Shown: positions 26,064 to 34,786 of the stretch, piece after piece
Layout: each line of letters opens with the position of its first letter
Position numbering within the stretch: position 1 is the first letter of the stretch
DNA from: Tengunoibacter tsumagoiensis
GTDB taxonomy: Bacteria; Chloroflexota; Ktedonobacteria; Ktedonobacterales; Ktedonobacteraceae
Reading direction: 5' to 3'
Length of the DNA stretch: 64,000 nt
NCBI RefSeq assembly: GCF_003967535.1
Contig: NZ_BIFR01000001.1
Coordinates: 4,153,001 to 4,217,000, forward strand
Position numbers and translations under genes: made by a program
The notes under the pieces: generated by a model
Database searches by the model: none
Told to the model about the DNA's origin: nothing
What the model saw: only the letters and a program-made list of their open reading frames with translations

Positions 26064-27077
26064 TTAAAGATGACCACTAGATTCGGCAGTCAGTCGATGG
26101 CGAAATACCCAGTAATTCCAGCCTTGATAGACCAGTACCACGGGCACAAATGTCAGAGCCACAATACTCATCACCGTAAGGGTATAGGGACTGGACGAGG
26201 CATTATAAATGGTCAGATTCCAATGGGTATCTAAGCTTGAGATCATCACACGAGGGAACAATCCCATAAAAATGGTGAGTGTAGACAGGGCAATCGTTAC
26301 ACCTGTCATTGCAAACGCCCAACCACTTCGTCGCGCATACACGAACCAGCCAGCCAACAGCAGGGCCATACCAGCTCCCAGCGGGGCCACGCCAGGGTCG
26401 ACGCCAAGGCGGCCAAACACATCTGTGGTAAAGTAGCCAATAATGACAAACAGGAAGACCAACACGGCTGCGGGCCACCAGACTTTTCTGGTCACTTGAT
26501 GGCTTCTTTCAAGCATCTCCCCTTGAGTCCGCAAGCTTAAAAAGATCGCGCCATGGAGGAGGAATAAGGACACAAAAGCAGATCCACCGAGAAGGGCATA
26601 GGGGTTTAGCAGATTCCAGAAGCCTCCGACATAGTTCATTCTGGCATCAATCGGTACGCCTTCAATAATATTCGTGATGGCTACTCCCCACAAAAAACCA
26701 GGCAGGGCGCTTCCAACAAAGATCATCCAATCCCAGAGACGCCTCCATTCCGCATGCTCATCACGATTACGAAACTCAAAAGCTACAGCACGCACAATCA
26801 ATGCCACAAGCATAAGCAGGAGTGCCAGGTAAAAGCCACTAAAGAGGGTGGCATACCAATTCGGAAAAGCGGCAAAGAGCGCTCCACCTGCCGTAAGCAA
26901 CCAGACTTCATTGCCATCCCAGAAAGGTCCAATACTTCGAATAAGGAGCTGCCGCTCTTTATCGGTCCGCCCCAGGAACGGCAAGAGCATCCCTACCCCG
27001 TAATCGAAACCCTCCAGAAAGAAGAAGCCAATGAACAGAATAGTGATAAGAACAAACCAGAATGCATTGAGATCCAT
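26064..27077 (-). CDS. cydB: Cytochrome bd ubiquinol oxidase subunit II
   Basis: Membrane subunit of the high-affinity quinol oxidase. Opens LNAFWFVLITILFIGFFFLEGFDYGVG, the canonical subunit II start, with GPFWDGNEVWLLTAGGALFAAFP and further hydrophobic helices throughout (about eight). ATG at 27077 has GAGGAG nine bases before it; the frame continues to 27155 but that part is not family-like. 337 aa. It follows cydA by about 150 bases containing a small tandem repeat; the two subunits should be one operon. No cydX seen. Confidence 0.93.
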   Translation of the reverse strand: MDLNAFWFVLITILFIGFFFLEGFDYGVGMLLPFLGRTDKERQLLIRSIGPFWDGNEVWLLTAGGALFAAFPNWYATLFSGFYLALLLMLVALIVRAVAFEFRNRDEHAEWRRLWDWMIFVGSALPGFLWGVAITNIIEGVPIDARMNYVGGFWNLLNPYALLGGSAFVSLFLLHGAIFLSLRTQGEMLERSHQVTRKVWWPAAVLVFLFVIIGYFTTDVFGRLGVDPGVAPLGAGMALLLAGWFVYARRSGWAFAMTGVTIALSTLTIFMGLFPRVMISSLDTHWNLTIYNASSSPYTLTVMSIVALTFVPVVLVYQGWNYWVFRHRLTAESSGHL

Positions 27078-27180
27078 ATTTTTCTTCTCCTCAAATCGCC
27101 ACTGTACTTGATAGGTTGCAGACTCCGCTAACCGGGTCACTACTACCACTTCCATACTCTGTATGGAGCAGATGATATTG

Positions 27181-27236
27181 GCCCCTGTTCATGTTGAGTA
27201 TCTAATAAGCACCTGCTCATGTTGAGTATCTAGTAG
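27181..27236. repeat. Tandem 28-bp repeat spanning the cydA stop codon
   Basis: Two full copies (27181-27208, 27209-27236) of a 28-base unit (core TCATGTTGAGTATCTA) plus a partial third inside the cydA end. The cydA TAG falls in the second copy. Confidence 0.7.
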
Positions 27237-28609
27237 GCCCCTGCTAATAAGGTATCTTCTGCTGCTTCCTCAACGACTGGCGTCTCCGTTCTCACGTATT
27301 TTGCCAGCAGGTAGATATCTGCAATAGCCAGAGCACCATAGAGCAGGGTAAAGATAATTAATGAAGCAAGGACAGAGCCAACGTTTACTGTTGGTGAGAC
27401 GGCATCGCTTGTGCGCAACAGCCCGAACACGATCCATGGCTGCCGACCAATCTCCGTCATGATCCATCCCATCGCATTAGCCAGGTAGGGTAGCACCATC
27501 GCAAATGGCAAGATCCATAAGAACCAGCGCACTTTTTCGAATGATCGCTTCCACAGGAAAAAGAGTGCAAGCAGAGAGAGAAGAATCATTACCATGCCAC
27601 TTCCCACCATCAGTCGAAACGACCAGTAGGTGACTCCCACAGGTGGCACATAATTGCCAGGGCCGTATTGTTTTACATATTGAGCCTGGAGTTCATTAAT
27701 TCCCTGGACTTGTCCCTCCGCCGTATTGTAAGACAGGATGCTCAAGAGATCTGGAATGCGAATGGCAAAGACATCTTTACGATTTTTTTCATTGCCAATG
27801 GTGAAGATAGAGAATGAGGCAGGATCTTCACTATTCCATAAGGCCTCCGCTGCGGCCATTTTCATCGGCTGAGACTGGACCATATGCTGTGCCTGCGTAT
27901 GCCCAACCATCGCCACCAGAATACTCGCGATGACGGCGCTAATAATACCAATCTGTGCAGAATGTCGGAAAAGATCCAGGTCGCCTTTTCGTTTCAATAG
28001 CTTATAGGCGCTGATACCAATGACAAAAAATGAGGCTGTACAGATTCCTGCCGTTAACACATGAGGAAACTGTACCCAGACATTGGGATTGGTTAACAGT
28101 GCAAAGAAATTCGTCATCTCTGCTCGCCCATTACGCAGCGTAAAACCAACCGGCTGCTGCATAAATGAGTTCGCGATCAAAATCCAGAGGGCCGAAAGAT
28201 TGGAGCCAAAGACAACCAGCCAGATCGTAAGGAGATGCAAGCCCCTGGGGAGCTTATCCCATCCAAAGATCCACATGCCTAAAAATGTTGACTCCAGAAA
28301 GAAGGCCAGCAATGCCTCGATCGCCAGCGGCGCCCCAAAAATGTCACCAACAAAGCGTGAGTAGGATGACCAGTTCATGCCAAACTGAAACTCCTGCACA
28401 ATGCCTGTTGCAACGCCCATGGCAAAATTGATCAGAAACAGGCGCCCCCAGAATTGTGCCATTTTTTTATAGGTTTCATTACCAGTACGAACATAGACCG
28501 TTTCCATAATGGCTATAAGCAGAGAGAGCCCAAGGGTCAATGGAACAAAGAAAAAATGATAAATAGTGGTAATACCAAATTGCCAGCGCGCAAGAGTCAG
28601 CGCATCCAT
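27230..28609 (-). CDS. cydA: Cytochrome bd ubiquinol oxidase subunit I
   Basis: Catalytic subunit carrying haems b558, b595 and d. Begins ARWQFGITTIYHFFFVPLTLG with the axial histidine, has GVATGIVQEFQFGMNW, ESTFLGMWIFGWDKLP, and the WIMTEIGRQPWIVFGLLRTSDA block. The Q-loop between the middle helices is short, so it is the short-loop (Gram-positive/actinobacterial) type. 459 aa. GGGAGGT lies five bases before the ATG. The C terminus (DTLLAGAY) lies within a tandem repeat. Confidence 0.95.
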   Translation of the reverse strand: MDALTLARWQFGITTIYHFFFVPLTLGLSLLIAIMETVYVRTGNETYKKMAQFWGRLFLINFAMGVATGIVQEFQFGMNWSSYSRFVGDIFGAPLAIEALLAFFLESTFLGMWIFGWDKLPRGLHLLTIWLVVFGSNLSALWILIANSFMQQPVGFTLRNGRAEMTNFFALLTNPNVWVQFPHVLTAGICTASFFVIGISAYKLLKRKGDLDLFRHSAQIGIISAVIASILVAMVGHTQAQHMVQSQPMKMAAAEALWNSEDPASFSIFTIGNEKNRKDVFAIRIPDLLSILSYNTAEGQVQGINELQAQYVKQYGPGNYVPPVGVTYWSFRLMVGSGMVMILLSLLALFFLWKRSFEKVRWFLWILPFAMVLPYLANAMGWIMTEIGRQPWIVFGLLRTSDAVSPTVNVGSVLASLIIFTLLYGALAIADIYLLAKYVRTETPVVEEAAEDTLLAGAY

Positions 28610-28757
28610 AAAACCTCCCGCAGTTAAAGATCTTTTTCATCTGGCATCGGGATTGATGCCTGCTTCGTAAACTTCTTCACCACTAGTATCAATTCTCTCT
28701 ATCACGATGACCTCACAGTGATCTCACCCTCATCACAAATTGATCACATACAACCAG

Positions 28758-28814
28758 AAGAAGCCTGTTCCTTTTTCCGTTGGAGGTAGCAATGGAAAAA
28801 GGAACAGGCTTCTT
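28758..28814 (-). terminator. Strong hairpin terminator of the SDR gene
   Basis: Perfect 21-bp inverted repeat (28758-28778 and 28794-28814, AAGAAGCCTGTTCC... and complement) with a 15-base loop; lies downstream of the SDR and upstream of cydA. Confidence 0.75.
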
Positions 28815-28854
28815 TTATCTCCTACAAGAGAAGTTTTCCAGGTCTTTTTGACTT

Positions 28855-29022
28855 CACTGAGAGGTCATATTCTGTACTTTACTACCATCCAGATCGCTCA
28901 GCTTTTGACCCACTGAGAGGTCATATTCTGTACTTTACTGCCATCCAGATCGCTCAGCTTTTGATCCACTGGGAGGTCATATTCTGTACTTTACTACCAT
29001 CCAGATCGCTCAGCTTTTGACC
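28855..29022. repeat. Three tandem copies of a 56-bp unit across the SDR stop codon
   Basis: Copies at 28855-28910, 28911-28966 and 28967-29022, differing by only two or three bases. The unit holds the codons for the SDR end (LSDLDGSKVQNMTS). Since 56 is not a multiple of three, the frame shifts on passing into the next copy and stops there (28954). Confidence 0.85.
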
Positions 29023-29799
29023 CACAAAGGCTTGGGCCGTGGCCGATGTCTGATAGCGGAAACGAGGCTGCTCTTCTGTCGCTGCCAGGACGATCACTTC
29101 AGCGACGCCAGCTGGAGTCTGCGCTGCGGAAAATGACGCCTGTGTGCGAGCGATATAACTCTGCCAGAGCTCTTGATAAGGGTCATCTCCCTGGCGTTCA
29201 ATCGATGGTGCTGCATTCGCAATAAATTCTGTTGCGACCGCTCCTGGTTCAATCACGGCCACATGCACGCCAAAACTCTTTGCAACCGGAGCAAGGCTCT
29301 CCATCAGACCCTCAACGGCGAACTTGGCAGCACAATAGCTATCGTTAAAGGGCTGGCCCACAATGCCTCCTACGCTGGTCACTGAGAGGATACGACCTGA
29401 CCGTCGCTCGCGCTGACCGGGCAAGACAAGTCTGGTCAATCTTGCTGTACCCATAAAATCAACATCCATAACCTTCTCAAGATCTTCCATCGAGATCTGC
29501 TCCAATGATCCCACAAATCCAGAACCTGCATTGTTCACCAGCAGATCAATTGCACCATAATCGCGCACGACTTCAGCCACACAGTGCTCAGCTTCGTGCG
29601 CATCAGTGATATCCAGCTTGCGAATATCCAGTTGAACCTTCGCAGCCTGTGCTCGCTGACGAAGCGTCGTAGCTCGCTGTAGATCTCTCATTGTTGCAAC
29701 GACGGCAAAACCTGCCTGAGCCAGAGCAATTGCAGCCTCCAACCCGATACCTGAAGAGGTTCCTGTAATCAAAGCTGTCGAGGCCTGTTGTTTAGACAT
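28954..29799 (-). CDS. Short-chain dehydrogenase/reductase
   Basis: Classical SDR: TGTSSGIGLEAA (NAD(P) loop), NNAGSG, and the catalytic S-Y-K as SVTSVGG... and DSYCAAKFA. The EPGAVATEF motif follows. ATG at 29799 has AAGGA eight bases before. The last residues are encoded in a 56-bp tandem repeat and the reading frame crosses from one copy to the next, so the C terminus (SQWIKS) is of recent origin. 281 aa. Substrate unknown. Confidence 0.88.
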   Translation of the reverse strand: MSKQQASTALITGTSSGIGLEAAIALAQAGFAVVATMRDLQRATTLRQRAQAAKVQLDIRKLDITDAHEAEHCVAEVVRDYGAIDLLVNNAGSGFVGSLEQISMEDLEKVMDVDFMGTARLTRLVLPGQRERRSGRILSVTSVGGIVGQPFNDSYCAAKFAVEGLMESLAPVAKSFGVHVAVIEPGAVATEFIANAAPSIERQGDDPYQELWQSYIARTQASFSAAQTPAGVAEVIVLAATEEQPRFRYQTSATAQAFVGQKLSDLDGSKVQNMTSQWIKS

Positions 29800-30117
29800 A
29801 GTTTTATCCTTCTCTATGGATAGAGAGTGACCAGACAAACCATCAAAAAGTCGATTGATGCGCCTGCCTCCACTCATTGCTATTTCTCACTCCAGAAAAA
29901 GTGTATCATTTAGGGTAGGCAAGAAACCAGATAGCGATAGTTACTATTCTCTACAAAAGACCTCTTCTTTTCTCTCGATGAACCGATCCATAAGCAGAGA
30001 GAGATCGGTTCACTTTGATCTCTCGCCACCAACAGGGGTACGATCAATGGCAGTCAGGCTAGAGAAGTCGTATGACTCCTCCCGGACGCTTGTGAGAGAA
30101 GAAAGGAACCGTTGTTT

Positions 30118-31677
30118 ATGCACTATAGAACGGGAAAAAAGCTTGCGCCTGTACATTGGATGGTCATTCTTTGGATGGTCATTCTTTTTACGATGGCCTC
30201 CTGCGGTTCGCCTCCAATTCCAGCTCCCAGACCACAAACGCACATATCCTCTCCTCTCGCTCAAAACATCCAGCAGCAGAACCAGCCACTCCAACAGGTG
30301 ATCGCATATCCTCCACTTCCAGGAGCACTATCCAGTTCCATTCAGCTAACGGTAGATGGACAGCCAATATTTGTTGAACACTATAAAGACAGCAATTATG
30401 CTCGCTTTGCCTTTGCAGGTAGAGCAACGATTGTTATTCGAACACCACAGGCCGAACAATACCAGATTAGCCCCCATAGTTATGCCATTCAGACACAGAA
30501 ACAGGCAGGAGCGCTCTCTTTCACGCTTGATCAGCCACGCAAACTCCTCTTACAGATGCCCAATGGGACAGAGAAACTATTTCTCTTCGCCGATGCTCCA
30601 GAGACGGACGCCCCCAACCTCGGTGATCCCAATGTCATCAATATCAGTAGCTACCTCACAAACACCAGTGGTCCACAGACAGCACCTATTCAAAGAGCGC
30701 TTGATGATGCCTCACAACGAAAGGCCATTGTCTACTTTCCAGATGGCAAATATGTAAGTGGTAGCTTGACCATCAAAAGTGATACCTCGATCTATCTTGC
30801 CAGTGGAGCGCTGCTGCTCAGTACAGGACAGATACAAGATACCCGGCAACAATTTCTGATGTTCAATGGAACACAGAATGCCAGGCTGTATGGACGAGGA
30901 GCGATCGATGTTCAGGGCCTTCAGTTACGTCGTCAAAACGATAATGCAGGGCGCGTCAAAATCTTGCGCACACTCAACGCTAAAAACATTACGATTGAAG
31001 ATCTCCTGCTGCGCGACGCCGGTTCCTGGACGGTTCATCTCCTCGCTTCTGATACTATCCACGTCACTAATCTCAAAATCATCAACGATATGAATAACAC
31101 CAATGGAGATGGGATCGATCCCGATGGCTCAACCAATATCACCATCGATGGAGCCTTTATCTATACCACAGACGATTGCTTTGCCGTCAAGGCCAGCGGC
31201 CTCTTCCAGACCACCCGGCCAACCGATACTGTTCTCATCAAAAACGCCGTCTGCTACGATCGCAAATCGGCGCTTAAAGTAGGAACCGAGACCCGTCACA
31301 ATATTAGTAACGTTACCTTCGAGAACAACGATATTATCCATGCTGATCGAGCCCTCGCCTTATATATGGAGGATGGTAGTGTCATGTCCAATATCATCTA
31401 CCTCAATAATCATGCAGAGGTCATTGGGGGCGATGCGAAGCAACGGCTGATCGATTTCTCAATTAGCAATCGTTCGGGGATTGGGCAGATCAAAAATGTG
31501 CAGATTACGAACTTCACGGCAGCACAATTTAGTCCAAACCCATCTGTCATCACAGGCCTGGGCAGTTCAGCCATTACCGTCACCATCCAGAATCTCTCGA
31601 TCGCCGGCACAACCCGCACATCTGCGGCCAGTGCCCAGATCCAGGTTTCGAACGCAATGGTCAACTTTCAATCATGA
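30118..31677 (+). CDS. Secreted lipoprotein with GH28/pectate-lyase-like beta-helix
   Basis: N-terminal hydrophobic segment ends in LFTMASC, an acceptable lipobox, so a lipid-anchored extracellular enzyme. The rest is a right-handed beta-helix as in polygalacturonases: NTNGDGIDPDGSTNITI and IYTTDDCFAVKAS carry the family's D...DD catalytic carboxylates; the usual G-H-G is not kept (KVGTETRHNISN in its place). A Pep-SD-like linker precedes it. A 15-bp tandem repeat (GGATGGTCATTCTTT) in the signal region duplicates W-M-V-I-L. ATG at 30118 with GAAAGGAA upstream. Substrate likely a pectin-like or uronic acid polymer. Confidence 0.8.
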   Translation: MHYRTGKKLAPVHWMVILWMVILFTMASCGSPPIPAPRPQTHISSPLAQNIQQQNQPLQQVIAYPPLPGALSSSIQLTVDGQPIFVEHYKDSNYARFAFAGRATIVIRTPQAEQYQISPHSYAIQTQKQAGALSFTLDQPRKLLLQMPNGTEKLFLFADAPETDAPNLGDPNVINISSYLTNTSGPQTAPIQRALDDASQRKAIVYFPDGKYVSGSLTIKSDTSIYLASGALLLSTGQIQDTRQQFLMFNGTQNARLYGRGAIDVQGLQLRRQNDNAGRVKILRTLNAKNITIEDLLLRDAGSWTVHLLASDTIHVTNLKIINDMNNTNGDGIDPDGSTNITIDGAFIYTTDDCFAVKASGLFQTTRPTDTVLIKNAVCYDRKSALKVGTETRHNISNVTFENNDIIHADRALALYMEDGSVMSNIIYLNNHAEVIGGDAKQRLIDFSISNRSGIGQIKNVQITNFTAAQFSPNPSVITGLGSSAITVTIQNLSIAGTTRTSAASAQIQVSNAMVNFQS

Positions 31678-32033
31678 AGACATTCCTGACTATCACACTC
31701 AAGAACAAAAGCCTCCAATGAGCCACACTACGGCAAAAACATATATACGTCTTCATGAAGTATTTGTGATACTATATCAATTGGAAATAAAGAGAGAAGT
31801 ATCAGAGCGCTTTACTTTTTCCTCATATAGTGACGTTTGAACGAAAACGAAGCTAACTGAGCCATACAGAGCATGACTCAGATTCAAGAAAGACAGATGA
31901 AGATGCAAAGGATCAGCCAGGTCTCCTCAAGCAGAGGCGCTTTTGGATACATTACTCCACCTCGGCAATCCCATCTCAGGAATGACTAAGCTTTTGTAGT
32001 TTAAACGTCAATCACAATAGAAAGAGATTATAC
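31678..32033. other. Intergenic, nothing recognised
   Basis: 356 bases between two plus-strand genes, A/T-richer than its surroundings. No hairpin with a T run and no consensus promoter that I can defend. Confidence 0.3.
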
Positions 32034-32969
32034 ATGAAATACGGTATTTCACTTCCCAATGGCTGGACAATGAGCCTGGTGGGCATTAAAGATCCCATTG
32101 AGGCCTATGAGACGATGACGAATGTCGCCAAAGCCGCGGACGAGACTGGCTTTGAAGCCGTGTGGATGGTCGATCACTTCCACACTATTCCCACGCCATC
32201 ACAGGAAGTCACCTTCGAGTGCTGGATGTCACTGGCAGCCATCGCCCGCGACACCAAACGTGTTCGCATCGGTCAGATTGTGACCTGCAATAGCTACCGC
32301 AATCCCGCTCTGCTGGCGAAGATGGCGAGTACCCTGGACGTTCTAAGCCACGGTCGCTTGAATTTCGGTATCGGCGCGGGCTGGTACGAGCACGAGTATA
32401 AGGCGTATGGCTATCCCTATCCCGATGCACCTGAGCGCCTGCGCATGCTGCGTGAGGCTCTTCAGGTCATCCACGCCATGTGGGAACAGGAAGAGGCCCA
32501 TTTCGAGGGCAATTACTACCAGATACGTGGCGCGATCAATCAGCCCAAGGGCGTACAGAAACCTCATCCTCCCATCCTGGTTGGTGGAGGCGGCGAGAAG
32601 GTCACGCTCAAGTTGGTGGCTCAGTATGGTGACGCCTGCAATGTCGGCGGCGACCTGGCGACCATCAAGCACAAGCTACATGTGCTTAAGCAGCACTGTG
32701 AGACGCTTGGCCGCGATTATAGCACCATCTATAACACAACTGGTTCCTTCTGCGCCATCGCTGATACCGATGAGGAGGCCCTGGCCCTGGTTCCCGAGAA
32801 GGCTCGTGGCAACCTGCGCGACACCGCCCTCGTAGGTAGCCCTGAGACCATCCGCCAGCGCATCGCTGCCCTGGAGGAGTTAGGCATCCACGAGATCATC
32901 ATCGACTTCCCCAGCGCAACCAACCTGACGACGCTTCACCGCTTCGCCAAAGAGTTTATTGCCAAATAG
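32034..32969 (+). CDS. LLM class flavin/F420-dependent oxidoreductase
   Basis: Luciferase-like monooxygenase fold. Key stretches: MKYGISLPNG, ADETGFEAVWMVDHF, RVRIGQIVTCNSYRNPALLAKMASTLDVLSHGRLNFGIGAGW, YEHEYKAYGYP and KPHPPILVGGGGEKVTLKLVAQYGDACNVGG. These are the hallmarks of F420-dependent members (G-x-G-x-G-W-Y/F). 311 aa. The gene is visibly richer in G+C at third codon positions than its neighbours, which may signal a different origin. Cofactor F420 versus FMN is not decided by sequence. Confidence 0.88.
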   Translation: MKYGISLPNGWTMSLVGIKDPIEAYETMTNVAKAADETGFEAVWMVDHFHTIPTPSQEVTFECWMSLAAIARDTKRVRIGQIVTCNSYRNPALLAKMASTLDVLSHGRLNFGIGAGWYEHEYKAYGYPYPDAPERLRMLREALQVIHAMWEQEEAHFEGNYYQIRGAINQPKGVQKPHPPILVGGGGEKVTLKLVAQYGDACNVGGDLATIKHKLHVLKQHCETLGRDYSTIYNTTGSFCAIADTDEEALALVPEKARGNLRDTALVGSPETIRQRIAALEELGIHEIIIDFPSATNLTTLHRFAKEFIAK

Positions 32970-33182
32970 GCACACAATGTGATTTTCATGTGCTCTTGCC
33001 CGCAGATGCCACGAGCATTACGGCTATTACTGATGTCACAAAACATATAGAGTATGATCAGGTGCAGATAGAAATTTCGCTCTACACGGACTTTAGTGCC
33101 AGTCTACAGCAACAGCACCGGGTCTGTATTTTTTATACAAACCGAAACTAGAGCAGCATACAGATGTCTAGAGCTACCTGAT

Positions 33183-33253
33183 GGCCCGGCGCTGCGCAAG
33201 CACACGTCTACATATACCGTGATATATAGCGTGTGCTTGTGCAGCGTTGGGCC
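33183..33253. terminator. Long imperfect hairpin between convergent genes
   Basis: 24-bp arms (33183-33206, 33230-33253; GGCCCGGCGCTGCGCAAGC... paired with ...GCTTGTGCAGCGTTGGGCC) with three mismatches and a 23-base loop, located between the LLM gene and the trehalase-type gene. Confidence 0.55.
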
Positions 33254-33277
33254 GATGCACACGATCAACCTTGCGGT

Positions 33278-34525
33278 CTATTGTTCCTCATCTTTGTGGC
33301 CAAAAAGCATGCGGCCAAGCAAGACTACTGAGGCAGAGCTCCAGCCATGGAGAGGAGGGACATCGTCCTGTCTTTCGTGTGGGAGTTGTGTATTCCCCTG
33401 GACAACATTATATTTTTCATACAGGTTGCCAGTCTGCTCATAAAGCGAGACCTGGAGATTCAGGTATTTCTCCGCGATACGTTGGGCCTCTGCCTGATAG
33501 CCATAGGCCTGGAGGCCTTCAATAAGAATAATGTGTAGCGGTGACCAGCCAGCAGGATAGCCCCATTGTACCCACTCAAATTCAGGGAAAGGGCTGGGAT
33601 AGAGAACATCCGTCACCGTCAGGCCATACGCGTGCTCAAAAGCAGTCAGTTGAGCGACAAGATAGGCAGCCTGCTCAGGTGTCGCAATTCCCGCCCAGAG
33701 GGTCCAGTAGGCACAGAGCGAGAGGAAGGGGAGCTGTTTCTGCTCACGGTAGTTATATTCGAGGAAGAAGCCTTTCTCCGGATTCCAACAGTAATCACGA
33801 ACTAGCTGTGCGCGTGTCTCCGCCTCTTTGAGCCAGTGCTCCTGCTCAGCCTTCTCACCCAGCACATCGGCGAGATGAGCGAGTGTCTGGGCATAGCGCA
33901 CCAGGGCACAATTGGTGATGAGCGGGACACAATCGCGTATATCTGGACCAAAGAGCGAACAGAAATCAAGACCGGTCTCTGCAAGCGACATGAGTTCGGG
34001 TCGCGAGGAGGTATCCCCTAGATCCTGGTTGGTTGCCAATCCAATTGGTGTCTGATGATGTGGAGCGTTCCAGTAATGGGTGTATTCCTGCTTGAGCAGG
34101 GGGTATGCCTGGTGAAGCAGATCGCGGTCACCAGTCGCCTGGTAGTAGCGCCAGATACTATCAGAAAAGACCGGAGTTTGTGAGCGTGTGGTATAGAATG
34201 TACGATTCCCATTGGGCATAAAACCGTAGCGCTGAATCTCAAATAGATAATTGAGAATATGAAAGCGGACGATATCCTCCCGCTTGTGAGCCAGCAATGC
34301 CAGGTTGATAAAATAAGTATCCCAGGCATACATCTCAGGAAACATAGCTTCACTGCCGCCTGCCGAGCTATAAGGGCAGGGGAGAAAAAGTAAGGTCTGT
34401 GAATCATCGTGCCTGAGATCTGCTTCGAGCGCGGTATGCAGATCATTCTGCCACCAGGAGCGAATCTGCTCATCCAACGCTTGCCAGCGTTGCCTGGTAA
34501 GGGGGGGGAAAGAGACTATCTCCAT
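33278..34525 (-). CDS. Trehalase-family (GH37-like) glycoside hydrolase
   Basis: (alpha/alpha)6-barrel hydrolase. It carries EMYAWDTYF (GH37 PGGRFxExYxWD-type signature), PNGNRTFYTTRSQTPVF, AETGLDFCSLFG (S-G-W-D-like, with the acid aspartate), FEWVQWGYPAGWSPLH (the second trehalase signature, Q-W-D-x-P-x-G-W-x-P) and NLYEKYNVV with the base glutamate. No signal peptide, so it is cytoplasmic. 415 aa, shorter than E. coli TreF (549). Divergently transcribed from a GntR-type regulator with palindromes between. Trehalose is likely but not proven; alpha-mannosidic GH63 enzymes are the alternative. Confidence 0.8.
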   Translation of the reverse strand: MEIVSFPPLTRQRWQALDEQIRSWWQNDLHTALEADLRHDDSQTLLFLPCPYSSAGGSEAMFPEMYAWDTYFINLALLAHKREDIVRFHILNYLFEIQRYGFMPNGNRTFYTTRSQTPVFSDSIWRYYQATGDRDLLHQAYPLLKQEYTHYWNAPHHQTPIGLATNQDLGDTSSRPELMSLAETGLDFCSLFGPDIRDCVPLITNCALVRYAQTLAHLADVLGEKAEQEHWLKEAETRAQLVRDYCWNPEKGFFLEYNYREQKQLPFLSLCAYWTLWAGIATPEQAAYLVAQLTAFEHAYGLTVTDVLYPSPFPEFEWVQWGYPAGWSPLHIILIEGLQAYGYQAEAQRIAEKYLNLQVSLYEQTGNLYEKYNVVQGNTQLPHERQDDVPPLHGWSSASVVLLGRMLFGHKDEEQ

Positions 34526-34548
34526 ACTATAGACTGCCTTTCTACAAA

Positions 34549-34580
34549 ATAAATTTACGTATTGCCATATGTAAATTTAT
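34549..34580. promoter_or_regulatory. Palindromic operator candidate in divergent region
   Basis: Perfect 10-bp inverted repeat ATAAATTTAC / GTAAATTTAT with 12-base spacer (34549-34558, 34571-34580), just upstream of the trehalase start and in the control region shared with the GntR gene. Confidence 0.5.
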
Positions 34581-34669
34581 AGCACATGAGACGGAGTTGG
34601 CGTGCTTTAGCAGCGCCGGGCTATCATGGCATTCCCTCATTATTTTTTAAAACTCCATCCATAGACCCC

Positions 34670-34716
34670 TTGACAATACATGGGTCACTCTATTATCCTA
34701 TTGTTATAGAACAATA
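34670..34716 (+). promoter_or_regulatory. Promoter and operator of the GntR-type regulator
   Basis: TTGACA at 34670-34675 with TATTAT at 34691-34696 (15-base spacer) followed immediately by a perfect palindrome TATTGTT-ATAG-AACAATA (34699-34716). Location over the transcription start suits repression. The half-site ATTGT...ACAAT recalls sites of AraR-type GntR/LacI regulators. Confidence 0.5.
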
Positions 34717-34786
34717 CAGAGTCTTCTATATTTTTACCATGAAAAAGGCCAGGATACAATACACAGGGAAAGAGAGCGAGGAATGT

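Noticed and set aside
28855..29022. CRISPR-like repeat series
   Set aside because: The units abut directly without spacers and lie in a gene end; simple tandem duplication.
33096..33525. Plus-strand frames near the trehalase gene end
   Set aside because: Antisense shadows of the trehalase-type gene and of the hairpin region, no start signals.
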